Shown in pieces: positions 36,020-47,406 of a stretch of DNA of 64,000 nucleotides. The DNA is from Multifurca ochricompacta (Eukaryota > Basidiomycota > Agaricomycetes > Russulales > Russulaceae): NCBI GenBank assembly GCA_022496185.1, contig WTXG01000166.1:18875-82874 (forward strand), written 5' to 3'. The translations under genes were made by a program, and so were the position numbers. Below the pieces are notes generated by a model. It was given only the letters and a program-made list of their open reading frames with translations. It ran no database searches and was not told the DNA's origin. The first letter of the stretch is position 1, and each line of letters begins with the position of its first letter.

Positions 36020-36738
36020 GGCATAAAAGTTGTTGAAGGTTAGAGTAAGGTTTCCATATCATTAAATGAGAGTTCTTGATACCCACATCCTCAGCTCAGA
36101 CCCTAGCGGCGGGCACATAACATCGTCGTCGTCATCGTCATCCTCGTCAAATAGCACATCGACATTTTCGTCATCGCTTGCGTAACAAGTGCGATGGAGA
36201 GAGAATCGTTGACACGTGACCGTGATTTTGATGGTCTGTTCGGTTAGCTAGCTAGTTTAGAATGAATATAATAGGTAGATAGGTAGAATCTTTAGCCATT
36301 GGGGGCCATGCACTTATATTTCAGTTGTGTTGCGTTAGAAAGGAAGGAACTTTAAAAAAAACCTACGATGCGATTCTGATGACTTGTGTGTATCAGGATT
36401 GAACGATTGAAACTGCGAACGGTGTACCGAGTTCCTTCAGTGGATTACCGCAAGCAACAACCAGTAATACTAGCTTTTATCATTACTTCCATTACGTTGC
36501 TCTGGCTGGCAGCGAACGGGAAATTGGTCATGTTTTGGGACCGACCGCATCCGATACTCGAACGTCAATTATCAATTACAATTAAATGGCCATAGATTAG
36601 GGATATAACGTGTGCCTATATAAAACAAACATTGCTAATAGACTCGGGGGTAAACGCGAAAAGTATAATTTTTCATTGATTCCGTTCCGAAACTCTCACC
36701 TCCCTCCTTCCCCCCTCAACTGAGACAGTACACAAGGT
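36020..36738. other. Intergenic region
   Basis: No gene is supported. A GTC/GTCATC trinucleotide tract lies at 36121-36150, just upstream of the flavoprotein start. Confidence 0.5.
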
Positions 36739-37473
36739 TTAAGACTCGTCATCGGAATTAAAGTCGACGTCTTCATAATCCGAATCTGGAATATCTTGGC
36801 CATCTTTGCTAGCGATATTTCTTGGGGATAGACCCGAAGAACTATAGAGCAGTAGTTCTTCAGCTAAGGTTTCTATAAGCGACCATTTTGCGCTCGAATA
36901 GGAAGATGTAGGCGGGGTCGGGTCCCTAATTTGGTGAGGCGTTGAAATGGGGGATGGGGCAGGGAGAAATAAAGGAAGGTAAAGATTGTGCGGGTGGCGG
37001 GGCTTCGGCCGTGCCACTAAAGCGACCCTCTCTTCTGAGTCGCCTTCATCGTCGTCTACTGGTGTTAAAGCGGGCGACTTGTGAATCGGGGCTGATGTTG
37101 GACCGGATCTAGGTACCGTGAGGGGCACGAAGGTATATACCTTACCCTCGTCTCTACGTGCATCTTCGAGATAGGCATCTACGAATTGTAGTCGGCTACG
37201 AGTGGGTTGTTCAAGGAGGATTGAGAGCGACTCCTCGCTGAGAGTCTGGTAAAATTTGCGATCATACTTTTCAGATGGGCCCAGTGGGGGGGAAGGGGGG
37301 GTGGGGTGAGGTGAACCCGACAAAGGCGCACCTGCAGTCTCGGTATCCAATGTGTAAAAAGACGCGGTTGGTTGTTCATTAGTGGATAATTCTGATAGCT
37401 GGGAAGAAGGCAATTCGTCGTTGTCACCAGTCGAGGTATATACACAAGTCAGATAGGGTGGGTAATACGGCAA
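36739..37473 (-). CDS. Hypothetical protein with acidic C terminus
   Basis: A single open frame of about 240 codons ends at 36739. I do not recognise a family. The sequence is Pro/Ser-rich in the middle, has a short helical segment (KYDRKFYQTLSEESLSILLEQ) and ends in an acidic tail (PDSDYEDVDFNSDDES). There is no signal peptide or membrane segment. No ATG begins this frame; the upstream-most usable codon is TTG near 37473, so a 5' exon with the real start is probably missing from this model, or the frame is not translated. Even codon use and the length on one strand favour a real gene. Confidence 0.45.
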   Translation of the reverse strand: MPYYPPYLTCVYTSTGDNDELPSSQLSELSTNEQPTASFYTLDTETAGAPLSGSPHPTPPSPPLGPSEKYDRKFYQTLSEESLSILLEQPTRSRLQFVDAYLEDARRDEGKVYTFVPLTVPRSGPTSAPIHKSPALTPVDDDEGDSEERVALVARPKPRHPHNLYLPLFLPAPSPISTPHQIRDPTPPTSSYSSAKWSLIETLAEELLLYSSSGLSPRNIASKDGQDIPDSDYEDVDFNSDDES

Positions 37474-38049
37474 TTGACCAAAGGGAAGGAACTTTGCTTT
37501 ATATCAACGGTATCGAGCATCACATCGCAGCATGTGCCACATGTATGGATAAAAGAAAATGTGGTAGATGCACCAGTCGTACAAAAACAAAGAAACAATT
37601 GGCAAGTGCATTGACCCCGTGCACTGGAGTGGCTTTAAAAGGACATAAGTCGTTCGTGTTGTGACTGGGCGGATGAGATCCAACGCTTAAAAACATTTCT
37701 CCGAGGTCAAGGGTGTGCCACCGTGGTTTGTTGCTCAAGGCCTTAGTTCATTGCTGCGACAAAGGGTGGAGGTGAGGTACATGCACAACCGGGTTGCACT
37801 GCACTAGAAACTGACTAGATTTATGCAACAAATGCATCATAATATGGCATTTTTTCATAGCTTACTAACATATTTTTCACCTTGAGGACCGAGGATAGTA
37901 CTTGCTGAGGGAAGGAAGGAAGGAAGTCATTATGACTCATTGGTGGTAGTGGCGGGTGGCGTGGCTGAGCTGAGAGAGTGGGCATAGCCGGGCCGGAACG
38001 AATGCACCACTCGCACACAATTCCCAGCCGCACCATCACCTATCCTATC
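37474..38049. other. Intergenic region
   Basis: It lies between the minus-strand acidic protein and the plus-strand NTF2-like gene, and so is a divergent promoter. No motif beyond AT-rich patches is seen. A missing first exon of the acidic protein could be here. Confidence 0.4.
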
Positions 38050-38695
38050 ATGGCCTCCTCAGAGTCTACCCCCAGTACTGTTATCATCAGTGATTATGAC
38101 TCGAAGAGGGAGCTTCAAGAGTGGGCACAATCTACGCTAACAAATTTGTACAGCCTGGACCAAGCTCTACAGATACCGACCCTCTTCACTCCCGATGCTG
38201 AGCTTTCCATCAACGGGGACAAACTCACACTGGAGAAGTTCGAGGATCATATCAAAGCACAGAATGGGGTTGCTATACGCACCGATATAAGTTGGACGAA
38301 CGCTCTTGCCATCTCGGGAGATGAACCCGTTCGTTTCTGACTTATTCTATAACACCCACTATACAACAATAAGTTTGATGCAACTTCAGTACATTGCCTT
38401 GTTCGAAGGGTCGTATACTCTCACGCGCTCACTGAGGATGCGGTTGCGTGCCGCTCCTATGCAAGTTTGACTCACGTCGTGCTGCAAGCCCGGTATTCCC
38501 CCTCCCACCTATGCCTAGGTCCATCAGTTCTACACGAGTACTCATTACTCTCACAGGGTCGTTGAGTCTGGTTCGGAGCGAAAGTTCGCGTCTCTGATCC
38601 AGACAGAAACTTACGAACGCCCACCGGTGCATCTACCTCCGGTAGGTGCTGTCAGCCCACAAGGTGCTTCGGAAAGTAATGAAGAAGGTGCATGA
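38050..38695 (+). CDS. Small NTF2/SnoaL-like protein
   Basis: There are three exons: 38050-38328, 38390-about 38464, and a last exon from about 38560 to TGA 38693-38695. The N-terminal half (NLYSLDQALQIPTLFTPDAE, NGDKLTLEKFEDHI) has the cone-like fold pattern of SnoaL/NTF2 proteins, and exon 2 continues TRSLRMRLRAAPMQ, a strand-rich core. This fold serves as small enzyme or binding domain; no catalytic claim is made. Upstream in-frame ATGs exist, but MASSESTP at 38050 has the best start. The join from exon 2 to the last exon (VVESGSERKFASL) needs one base more or less than the canonical sites give, so either the splice site is unusual or a base is missing. Confidence 0.6.
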
Positions 38696-39131
38696 GTACA
38701 ACGAGTGTTGAATCCCCTCCTGACGGGGTGTTTGAATGTCCGGTGGGAAAGTCGTGTCGTGTGCGTGTTCATGGATAAAATCGTGACGGGACCGGAGGTT
38801 TGAGCTATTTGCGGGAATGAAACGATGGAGATGGAGAAGAACATGTTGTCCTTTGTGTATGGTTCCCCGTTAAGTTTTCGGTAGAAGCTTCCCAAGGGGC
38901 ATAAGAGGGATCCTGGCTTCGTGATGGTACAAGGTGTTACCAAAAGAGATCAGATGAGCGTCGACTCGACATCATTGCGACGACCATTCTTCTGTAATGC
39001 AGTCTGTAATTTACGCCACACCAGCACCTTGGATGGGTAAGCTAGCAATTCTGATAGACGCTCGTAGTAGTGGGGGCTAAACAGTATATGAGATGAATGA
39101 AAAATCACCTGGGGGGGGGGGTAAAAATAGC
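38696..39131. other. Intergenic region before tRNA-Ala
   Basis: No gene is seen. A run of ten G at 39112-39121 lies just beyond the tRNA 3' end. Confidence 0.5.
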
Positions 39132-39206
39132 TGGACACATCCGGAATTGAACCGGACACCTCTCGCATGCTAAGCGAGCGTGATAAACCAACTACACCAT
39201 GTGCCC
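39132..39206 (-). tRNA. tRNA-Ala (anticodon AGC)
   Basis: On the minus strand the acceptor GGGCACA pairs with TGTGTCC (one G-T). The D arm has GGTGTAGTTGGTTTATCAC. The anticodon stem CTCGC/GCGAG closes the loop TTAGCAT with anticodon AGC. The T arm is TCCGG-TTCAATT-CCGGA, followed by discriminator A. A and B boxes are intact. AGC is the standard eukaryotic Ala anticodon. No intron is seen. Confidence 0.92.
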
Positions 39207-39290
39207 TGACCTTATAAAAGGTATTTGCACGTGGCCATAACAATGAATGGGTATTATTTCACACGAATGGAATAAATAAGTAGTTATACA

Positions 39291-41402
39291 TTATATCTTA
39301 CACATGCCGTCAGCATCCCAGTGCTCACTACGAACGCCAGTTGAAACGATAAAGAGGTCATTAGGGTCGTACACAGCCTTGATCCTCTCAAGGCGGGAGT
39401 AGTTTGGGCCATAAAATGTGACCGAGAAATCCGGTTCAAGCACATCGCCCTCATTCGAGTAGCTGCCGCTGGACGCGCCCCCTGCGAGCTCTGACAGCAC
39501 AGGCCTGACTGTTGCGGTGAAATTCTTCCGCAGTGCCCGTACGTCCGCTGCGGAAACGGTATTGCCCCAACGGGCAGTTGCGATCACCTAGCCAATCGCT
39601 TGGTGTTAAAGGGGATTTTAGGCCGGGCCATTAGATGGAGGCACTTACGTGGGTCTTTGCCGTGCGCCATGCAGGATGGACTGCCGACTCGATATTCGCG
39701 TTGGCAGCGACCTTGCCTGGGAAATATTGGTCAATATGGAATATGGTTTTACAGTTGAACCTAGTGGGGAAAGGAAAACACACCACCGGCGACGAGGTGT
39801 CCAAGAACTGTCTGGACACCCTGCGAAAGCAGTCGCTTGTATGCCGCACCAACGCTATTTGGCGCAAGGAGGTAAACAGAGTTTGGAATGAGGCGAGAGC
39901 TGAGAATGACGTTAAAACCAGATGGGTCGTCCGCGAATCCAACGATATCATTAGGAGGAGCAGTGATAGTGGTCTCCCCCTGAACAACTGCGCCAAGTGC
40001 AGTTGCGCTGGAGAGGAAAGAGGACAGCTGCGCCTTGCTAGAAGCGCCGTCGAGATCTTTGAAGACCGTATTTACCACGAGCGCGCTATTTGTTGTCGAC
40101 CCGGCCAAGTAGAAGTACTGCCCAGCCCTGACACCATCCCAGTCCTTGATATGTGAGGCGTGCGCGGTCATCAAGTCACCCGTCTGATTTAAGGAGTCCG
40201 TCAGAATGTTCACAGTGTGCAGGGTAATGTTGAAACTGGGGACGGTGCGTAACGTGGCGTCAATGATCACGCCCCAGCTTCCCGCGCCTCCCCCGCGCAA
40301 AGCCCAGAACACTAAAGGGGGGAGGGACGAGGGGTTAGAGTTGGGATATTTACCGTAATGTGTACGGGGATAAATTAACGTACGATCCGGGTGCGAGGCC
40401 GCGTTTACCGTAACAAATGAGCCATTTGCGAGGACGACACTATATTCTGTAGTCCCATCTTGAGGGTTGTCAAGAGACACCTGTCACAGAACCACGTACG
40501 GAGAACGTTATCTGATGCGAGTCCATAGATGGGCGAGAACGCCGAATGTCCGGCTCCCTGGGTATAACCGCCTGCTGCGGATACGGTTGCCGCGGTGCCA
40601 CCTATAAACACCTTGTTTTGCGCCTTGGCCGCAGCATAGAGGGTTTTCAGCCCGACTCCAGAGCCAACCGTAACAGAGGGCCCCTGATCCACATCAGCGA
40701 CGAGGAAGTGCTCTGTAAAAGATATGTTCTGGAAATAAGCCGTCCAGAGGAGTAACGAATTTTTTGCGGTAGAGCGGCCCAGATAGTCGTGACCGGACGA
40801 CTTGATGGCGACACGGAGATTGTGAGCCTGAGCAAATCTGATCCCCGCCTGGAAACGGGTAAGTGGCTATAAGGGGGTCAGGAGTGAAGACTCATGAACC
40901 TGAATGTGCTGAGCGGCTGTTGCATTGACTGCGTAGAGTGGGACAAAGCCCTGTTCACATGTAGTGCCATTTTGTAGACAAAGTTCTGCGGGAGGGCCGT
41001 AATCCTGTCGTCATCACCACCTTTAGCTATTGATGTGGATACCACAATCAGGGTGCTTCACCTGCTCCCAATTATACTGCGAGCCCAAAGCAGTCTTTAG
41101 CAGGAGTAACGAGGAGCCAAGTCGAAGAAGATACCAACAGCATTCATTGAGCCGGGGATAGCTTGTCGAAATATCCCACTTGACCACTGCGCCTCAGTGC
41201 AGCCTAATTTGAGACACGCCTCCGCGGACGGAACGACATTAAGTAACCTGCCATCGATTGTATTATTAAAAGCAGACCAATCTGCAGAAGTGGGATATCC
41301 AGGGTCGCCAGGCTGGTTGCGACAGTGAGCACGACCCAAAGATAGGCCGGACGATGACAATGCCCACGCAACGGCGGTTACGGACACGAGAAAAGATAAC
41401 AT
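39291..41402 (-). CDS. Secreted FAD-linked oxidase, berberine-bridge (BBE)/VAO family
   Basis: ATG at 41400-41402 (MLSFLVSVTAVAWALSSSG) is a signal peptide. The FAD-binding part has SSGHDYLGRST near 40775, whose His is the usual covalent FAD attachment site, then VTVGSGVGLKTLYAAA and GGYTQGAGHSAFSP. The middle exons (about 40480-39761) encode the substrate domain, with GGGAGSWGVIIDATLRT. The last exon carries the BBE C-terminal motif (RLERIKAVYDPNDLF) and stops at 39291-39293. Such enzymes oxidise sugars, alcohols or alkaloid-like substrates outside the cell and produce H2O2; the substrate here is unknown. At least five short introns split it. Confidence 0.88.
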
Positions 41403-43373
41403 CGTCCGAAGGTGAGGGATGAGAGACCACAATTTGTTTACGATGCAACTTAAGTAGCCCGAGTGCGTCCCAGGTTCCACGCGAATAGATGAAACCTCAC
41501 CATTCCGGGAGTGGTCCTGTGGGAGGTGGTTAAAAGCTGCCGACTCCATAAATGCTGACGAAGGCTCAGTTGCACTCAGGGGAGGGAGGGGAGTGGACGA
41601 AAAAACGAATAGGGGAATCCGGAGTTCTATATGCCTGACAGATCGTGCCGTACCTTAGACTTCACCGTGATGGCGGATGAAGTGTTAATAATAAGGTCAA
41701 GAAAGCGGGGAAATTTATCCGCAAATACAATCGCCTCATGTAGTAGGGTAGACTCGTCCATCAATTTCAAGGCCTGCTAGCAAGTTCGTTTATGCAATGG
41801 CGAAGTGCCTGATGCATAACTTGGAAAACCTGGAAACGTGACCGACCTGAAAGGTCTGATCAATGTGGCTGTGCACTTCAGTTCGTGATTCGTGACCCCT
41901 TCACACAGAGCGACTCACCCAACATAAATCAAGCTGCACGCTCCGCCTCTGTGTCGTTTTTCAATATTCACCATATATTGCGACTCGTCTACTTCATTCG
42001 TCATCACGAATTTTTCATCAAAAGATGATCTGCCCCAAGTAGTTATGTTTCGCGCGCCCATCCATCCGGTGGTTGCGCTTTCCCGGAATCCATTTCTGGC
42101 CATAATTTCCGGACCGATTTCAAACTAGAGAGTCTTCTTGGTCACGGCAGATAATCCAACGGCGTCCCTGAAGCCTTGCTGCCAGGCCCACGAGCCCCTC
42201 AACACTGGCTAGGATATGTGCAGGGGGATGAGTGAGGTCATTATTTGTTTTTTCTCTAAAGTTGTGTGCTGCCTACCGTTTAACCTCACCTCGCCTTGTA
42301 ATAATAGAAGCCATGTTTTGTTCTGCCGAGCGCACCGTTTACGCAACTGTCCCTCAAGTCAATTTATTACAGGGTAATTGAATCCCACAGTCAATACACC
42401 CTAACACCGTATCCACACTTCCACCGACAAAAACACCGATTGCCTTCGACCATCTGTAGTAGTTTCAGGAGTTGTCACAAGGAAGGTATGGTTTTCAATT
42501 GTCGATGTGTTGCCTTGATTCCAGCCAATTCACAAGCAAGTGGAGCTTTGTGGAATGCTCGACTAGCCCCGATGGGAATGGGGGCGCGCAAGCAAAACCC
42601 CATTTAATACGCCGCGCAAGTCAAGTGGATGGTTACTGGATGGTTACTAAGGAGAGGAGAACTGTCACCCCTGAGCGCTTAGCGTATACAATATACAACC
42701 TGGCCCATTACGTAAGCTACGAGTACGAGGTATAGCTAGGCTTGCCGCATTTGCTCCATCACATGGCCTTGCCTTAGAAAATCGTGTGAAACGTTGATAC
42801 CAACTTTGGGAATTACAACTTACATAAGCGGCGCCCATATTTAGCTTTTTTCTTTTCTTCGCCTCAGTATGGGTCGCAAGTTCCGTCTTCCCTTGTGAAC
42901 AATTCCTCGCCAAAGACAGCCCTTGAGGCATCGCCAGGGCGAGTGATGGTTGAACGAATACAGAACAGGAAAGTGAGGTAAAAGAGTAATGCGCGGTGAA
43001 AAGTCGTGTATACGAAGAGCGAATTTCAATGTTGGGGGGTTACAAGCTCAACATTCTAGAGCTTGGTGAGAGTTACCAGATGCTAAGCATACGATCATGA
43101 CCCAGGGAGCCTGTCGTTTCTTTTACACAGGCCCACCACAACCAGACAATTCGCCGACAGGAGATTTGTTCGCCAGGCTCTATGAGATCCGGAAGGAACA
43201 CGGAGACATGCAATGTGTTACGAGGTCGAGTCCGGCGTGTCTCCGACAGAAAACTGACAGGGTGTAGATGCATCCTCGGTGCGAGCTAGGACCCAGTCTA
43301 GAGGGGTGTTGTATTGCGGAGGTAGGAGGTCTAAGATGTCACGTGGAAAAAGTCGGGCTTTAGCGATTGTATC
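41403..43373. other. Intergenic region, possible old mobile DNA
   Basis: No gene is recognised. Open frames are short on both strands. Around 43070-43370 the minus strand has slightly protein-like fragments (HRRILDLLPPQY-type text), but with frame changes and no known family. The right end is the insertion site of a LINE. Confidence 0.4.
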
Positions 43374-43390
43374 AAGCCTGAAAGTCGGCC
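43374..43390 (+). repeat. Target-site duplication, copy 1 (left of LINE 1)
   Basis: The 17 bases aagcctgaaagtcggcc recur exactly at 44191-44207, right after the poly(A) of LINE 1. A near copy lies at 44562-44577. Direct repeats flanking a poly(A)-ended element are the hallmark of target-primed reverse transcription. Confidence 0.85.
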
Positions 43391-44190
43391 TCCGCTCCAA
43401 TGGCGAGCCCTCTCACGCCTCCGCGCCTACGACAACTGGCGCGAGGAATGGCTTCGAGATCGCGCCGCGGCTGCGCCCACGGTCGGCTCGCCCTCCGGCT
43501 CTGACTTCAAGGCTTATTCCATCTCCATCTCCGGCCCTCCGCGTGGCTCCAACCACCCTCTTTGGACCGCTGCCACCCGTCGTCGCGAGGACCCCTTCGA
43601 TCGACACACCACCTCCACCGCCATGCGCCTTGCCACAGGGCATGCCTTTATCTCGGAATACGCCGAACGCTTTCACGCGCGCCGACCGGCTTCCGAGCGC
43701 ACATGCCAGTGCGACAACACGACCCCAGCCAGCTTCACTCACGTGCTGCTGGAATGCACCTTGTATGCTCAAGCGCGAGCAACATGGCAGCTTACCCCGT
43801 TCGATCTGGAGGGCCTCGACCCCATCGACTTTTTTAACGACCGTGGCGTGGTTGGGCACCTCCTGGAGTTCCTACAGGAGACTGGCGCCTTCCGCCGGCC
43901 GATCTTCTCTCGACGCCCCCGTGAGCCGGATTGAGTTTAGGGTGTGTTGATCTGGGACTTAGTGTGAGTTTCTCTCTCTCTCTTTGTCTCTTAAAACGGT
44001 CTCTGTTTCGGACGGCCTCTCTACTTTAGAACTATTATTACGGTTTTCCTTCTGGGTTTCCATCCATGACTTTGTCGCTCCATCCCTCTGTTCGTAGTAG
44101 TAGTAGTCACATTGTACCCGGATGTGGCCGCGCGATTGGGTGCCATCCCGCAAGCGCGTTATAAAATTGATTCAAAAAAAAAAAAAAAAA
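43391..44190 (+). mobile_element. LINE 1: 5'-truncated non-LTR retrotransposon, 3' end with poly(A)
   Basis: Immediately after the left duplication an open frame begins in mid-protein (LSRLRAYDNWREEWLRDR) and runs to TGA at about 43934. It includes the CCHC/RNase-H-type 3' module found at the end of LINE ORF2 (MRLATGHAFISEYAERF, then RTCQCDNTT with SFTHVLLECTLYAQ). A 3' untranslated region with TC-rich and GTA repeats follows, then a poly(A) of 19 at 44174-44192. The reverse transcriptase and endonuclease are missing, as in most truncated copies. The intact frame and exact duplications suggest recent insertion. Confidence 0.85.
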
Positions 44191-44207
44191 AAGCCTGAAA
44201 GTCGGCC
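44191..44207 (+). repeat. Target-site duplication, copy 2 (between LINE 1 and LINE 2)
   Basis: Identical to 43374-43390. It follows the LINE 1 poly(A) and abuts the start of LINE 2. Confidence 0.85.
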
Positions 44208-44561
44208 CTGGACCCCCCCCCCCTGCAAACCCTTCGTCGAGGATTTGCTCACGAGGATTTGCTCACCTTCATTCAGGACACACGGACCTTCACTAGGCCG
44301 TTTTCCTCGGAACGACCTCGCGAGCCGGATTAAGCCGAGTCGGTGACATCGGGCGTCTTCACTCTTACGCTCATTTCCAGTGCGACAGCACAACCCCCAC
44401 TCCCTTCCACTACCCCTCCCTTTTTTTTTCCCCTACCAAGGGGTTTTACCACGGTAGTACACTACCACTCCCACTTGTTCCAACAGTAGTTACTATGTCC
44501 CAGTAGTAGCCACGCCATTTAGGCACGGTCCTGACGCGAGAATTATAAGAATAAAAAAAAA
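44208..44561 (+). mobile_element. LINE 2: very short 3' LINE fragment with poly(A)
   Basis: This fragment encodes only the last residues of a LINE ORF2 (FIQDTRTFTRPFSSERPREPD then stop), clearly related to the end of LINE 1 (FLQETGAFRRPIFSRRPREPD). It has an internal 14-base tandem duplication of gaggatttgctcac near 44238-44265 and ends in an A tract at 44553-44563. The pair differ enough to be separate insertions. Confidence 0.75.
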
Positions 44562-44577
44562 AAGTCCGAAAGTCGGA
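44562..44577 (+). repeat. Diverged third copy of the duplication (right of LINE 2)
   Basis: aagtccgaaagtcgga matches copies 1 and 2 with three differences. Greater divergence fits LINE 2 being the older insertion at the same site. Confidence 0.6.
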
Positions 44578-44935
44578 GGACCATAATCATGAGTCCCGTG
44601 ACCCTGCGGGAAATCTCCACGTGATCGCGGCATCATGGCGAAGTGTTTGCTGGAAAATGGGCTTAGGGCTTTGGTTAAGGCGTTCACGCTGCCAAAAATA
44701 ATATCGGTCCGCGGATTTATATCAGTATATCAATCAGGAGAAATTATATAGGCAGTGCCAAATCTGGGTAATCACTGTGCGAGATTGAATTTTTCCAGTA
44801 TTCGTTGCACCTGAACGGACAAGCATTCAGGCGCTCATACGGAACGGGTTATCGGCGTTGAGAAGGCGTGAAGGTTGGCATCAGATACTCAAGCTGGACA
44901 ACGGATTGTCAGCCCTCAGACAAATTATGGAATGA

Positions 44936-46060
44936 CTACAAAAAAGTGCTCACCGGCTTGTCATGCCGCTCACGTGGATCTACCACGAGACGTACACCTC
45001 GTCCTCTACATCCGAGGATTAACTGTCTGCATGCGCAGATCTTCGCAATCGTGCTATTAATCGTCACACTCTCCAACACGGGCAAGTTTTTCAAAGAATC
45101 CGCCGCGGCACCCAACTGCGCATCTAGATCACTCGCGTACGATACGGGATGACTGTACAACCCGAGATGGCGCACACTCCGGGGAAAGGCAGGCAGGCGC
45201 GGGAAAAGAAGAAGCTGGCAAAGGACCACTTCCTGTATATTCGTGAAAAGCCCGACAAATCCTGTGACGGGCTCACGAGTGACTCGCAATGAGTAGACGA
45301 AGGGAGCATGGGCAGCAAACGTTGCGAGCTCTTCTGGCTGAAGGTGTGTGAAGGCTGCACCTAGATCTAACACTCGCAATGACGATCCGGTGAGTGCAGG
45401 ACAAGGTAAAAGCCATTTCAGAGCCGTGGGAACGATCGGTGAGACGAGGTGGAGTTCATACAGCGCGAAGGGGGGACGCGTAGGTGGAGGTGGGACACTT
45501 AACCCCGAACGGAGGCGAAGAAATCTTATTGAGGGCCATATTTCCATCAGCTGATATAGGACAAATGAAAGGTCGCGGTATGGGTCGGATGTCGTGCCGA
45601 TGTCAAGGGCCTGAAGTCGTAACGCGGTCTTGGAGAGTGCGGAAAGGGTGGGTGCCTCGAACTTGCGATGTTCCAAACTTAGCATGAGCTGATACAGTTG
45701 TGGGCAAAAGGAAAGTAACGTGATGAAGTCGGGGAGAGAGATGAGCCGTCTAGGAAGGGTAGTAAAATGACGGTCGCGGCCAAGAGATACCTCGAGCACC
45801 CGAACATATGCTCCTAATACGGGCCGCTTGATCAGGCAGCCTATCGCAGCAGACAAACGGGTGCGCTCCTCGTTCCCAGGGGTCAGGAGTTTTTTTCTGT
45901 CAACATGAGCATGATGGAAGGAAATACGCTGGGCGATGGGAGCCCACGCTTTACAGACAAGAGCACAAGAGCCAAGAGTTTTCAGGTCAGGAGACCCATC
46001 TAAGTTGTGATATGCGTTCTCAAGGATGTGAATGACGAGCTCAAGAGGGATACAAGGCAT
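44936..46060 (-). CDS. F-box protein with leucine-rich C-terminal part
   Basis: An uninterrupted 374-codon frame starts at ATG 46058-46060. The F-box is at the N terminus: MPCIPLELVIHILENAYHNL then CALVCKAWAPIAQRI. The rest has irregular leucine-rich stretches (LRVLDLGAAFTHLQPEELA, VRHLGLYSHP), as in the large expanded F-box families of Agaricomycetes. Such proteins recruit substrates to SCF ubiquitin ligases through Skp1. There is no intron, no membrane segment and no frame break. The substrate is unknown. Confidence 0.85.
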   Translation of the reverse strand: MPCIPLELVIHILENAYHNLDGSPDLKTLGSCALVCKAWAPIAQRISFHHAHVDRKKLLTPGNEERTRLSAAIGCLIKRPVLGAYVRVLEVSLGRDRHFTTLPRRLISLPDFITLLSFCPQLYQLMLSLEHRKFEAPTLSALSKTALRLQALDIGTTSDPYRDLSFVLYQLMEIWPSIRFLRLRSGLSVPPPPTRPPFALYELHLVSPIVPTALKWLLPCPALTGSSLRVLDLGAAFTHLQPEELATFAAHAPFVYSLRVTREPVTGFVGLFTNIQEVVLCQLLLFPRLPAFPRSVRHLGLYSHPVSYASDLDAQLGAAADSLKNLPVLESVTINSTIAKICACRQLILGCRGRGVRLVVDPRERHDKPVSTFL

Positions 46061-47406
46061 GGAGTGCTGTGATACAATTATAGTGAGCTACTTTCAGACC
46101 TGGCAATTGGCAACACTGTACGAACTGATGTTCCTAAAAGCCGTTCGCGCAATAATCACAGTAAATTTTGAGATGATGGGGCACAGATGAAAATTACCTG
46201 TTATTTAAGGAGGTACACCCCATGAAATTAAATCAAAAGGCGCCCAAGAGACCGGAGTAACATAGTGGCATGATGAATGACGATGACACGGAGAACACCC
46301 TGAGAACACTGCCTGGCGGATCCCGGCTCGGGCCGGGTCGACTACACGTTCTACTACTTCTGCAATTGACCTCACTCCGGCTTTGGCAAGCCCAACTCTA
46401 TCATATAGCACCTGTAATGGGACAATCACATCCTTTGCAGTTCCTGCAAAAAAAAACACTAGAACCAGCTTCAAGTAGCTCCTGCAGACAAACGGGGTAA
46501 GTTTCTGCTAGCCCTGCCTTAAAGCCCTTCTTTTTTTTTTCAATTACGGTTTCTAATAGAATTCAATTCCCCTAATAAATGGCAAGTACGATAAAAGATA
46601 ATCTTCTGGGTGGCACGCTATAGCCCTTTCGTATAACTGTAAATGTTTGTATTTTCGACCGTACCTGGGTTAGGCCCTGGCGGCGGTACATAAACGGATT
46701 TTAAGAACCAATCATCAGTTACACAGCAGTAAAAGGTTTGAACTACTACTTGGCACGTCAACGCCTTCACCTAGCCTAGCTGGGTGCACTGCGCGATGGA
46801 ACCGGGAAATTTGTTATAGGTCTTGTTGAATAGGGCACTCATTCTATCTCTCCACTTCTTATCTACCCCCTTCAAGCCCTACATGATGCGATCCGATATG
46901 GCAGTTGATTTTTATGTACTGTTGAGCTCTGTGTATTTGATTGACTTACACTGGTGTACTCCCTCTCCGGTCCCGGTCTGTCTGTGTCTCTGGTGCACAA
47001 TTATCTTGGATCACCGGGGCCTTGCGGCCTTCTCGGATCGCGGCCACTCGTTGGCCACGAAGCCCGTTGTGATCATGTCACGTGTTCTTATCAACAGGAG
47101 AACTGAAATTAAAATTAAATTAAAAAAATACTTGACTTGCTGGGGTAGCAACGCAACGACCGAATATAATAACGGCTAAATTCCCTCTATAACTGCCCTG
47201 GTCTTGACTGAAGCAGGCAAAAACTAAACCGTTCCGTTTTCCGAGCGAGTAAAGATCAAAACCTTAATTAGAGGCATATCCGCCATTCCTCGAATCGAAA
47301 CAGGAGATGAAACAGGAGATTATTCATGAGCTCCTCACATTAAAATAGGAGCTATGGCTGCTCGGGCTTTCTGTTAGCTTCTACATCAGCGGGTCATATT
47401 CTGTAC
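46061..47406. other. Intergenic region before the potassium transporter
   Basis: No gene is supported. One minus-strand open frame (46205-46474) has a short protein-like run but no family match and no partner exons. The rest is AT-rich. Confidence 0.45.

Noticed and set aside
34186..41402. Flavin monooxygenase, NTF2-like protein and BBE oxidase as a biosynthetic cluster
   Set aside because: No backbone synthase, transporter or regulator lies between them, and a tRNA and an unknown gene interrupt; co-location alone is not enough.
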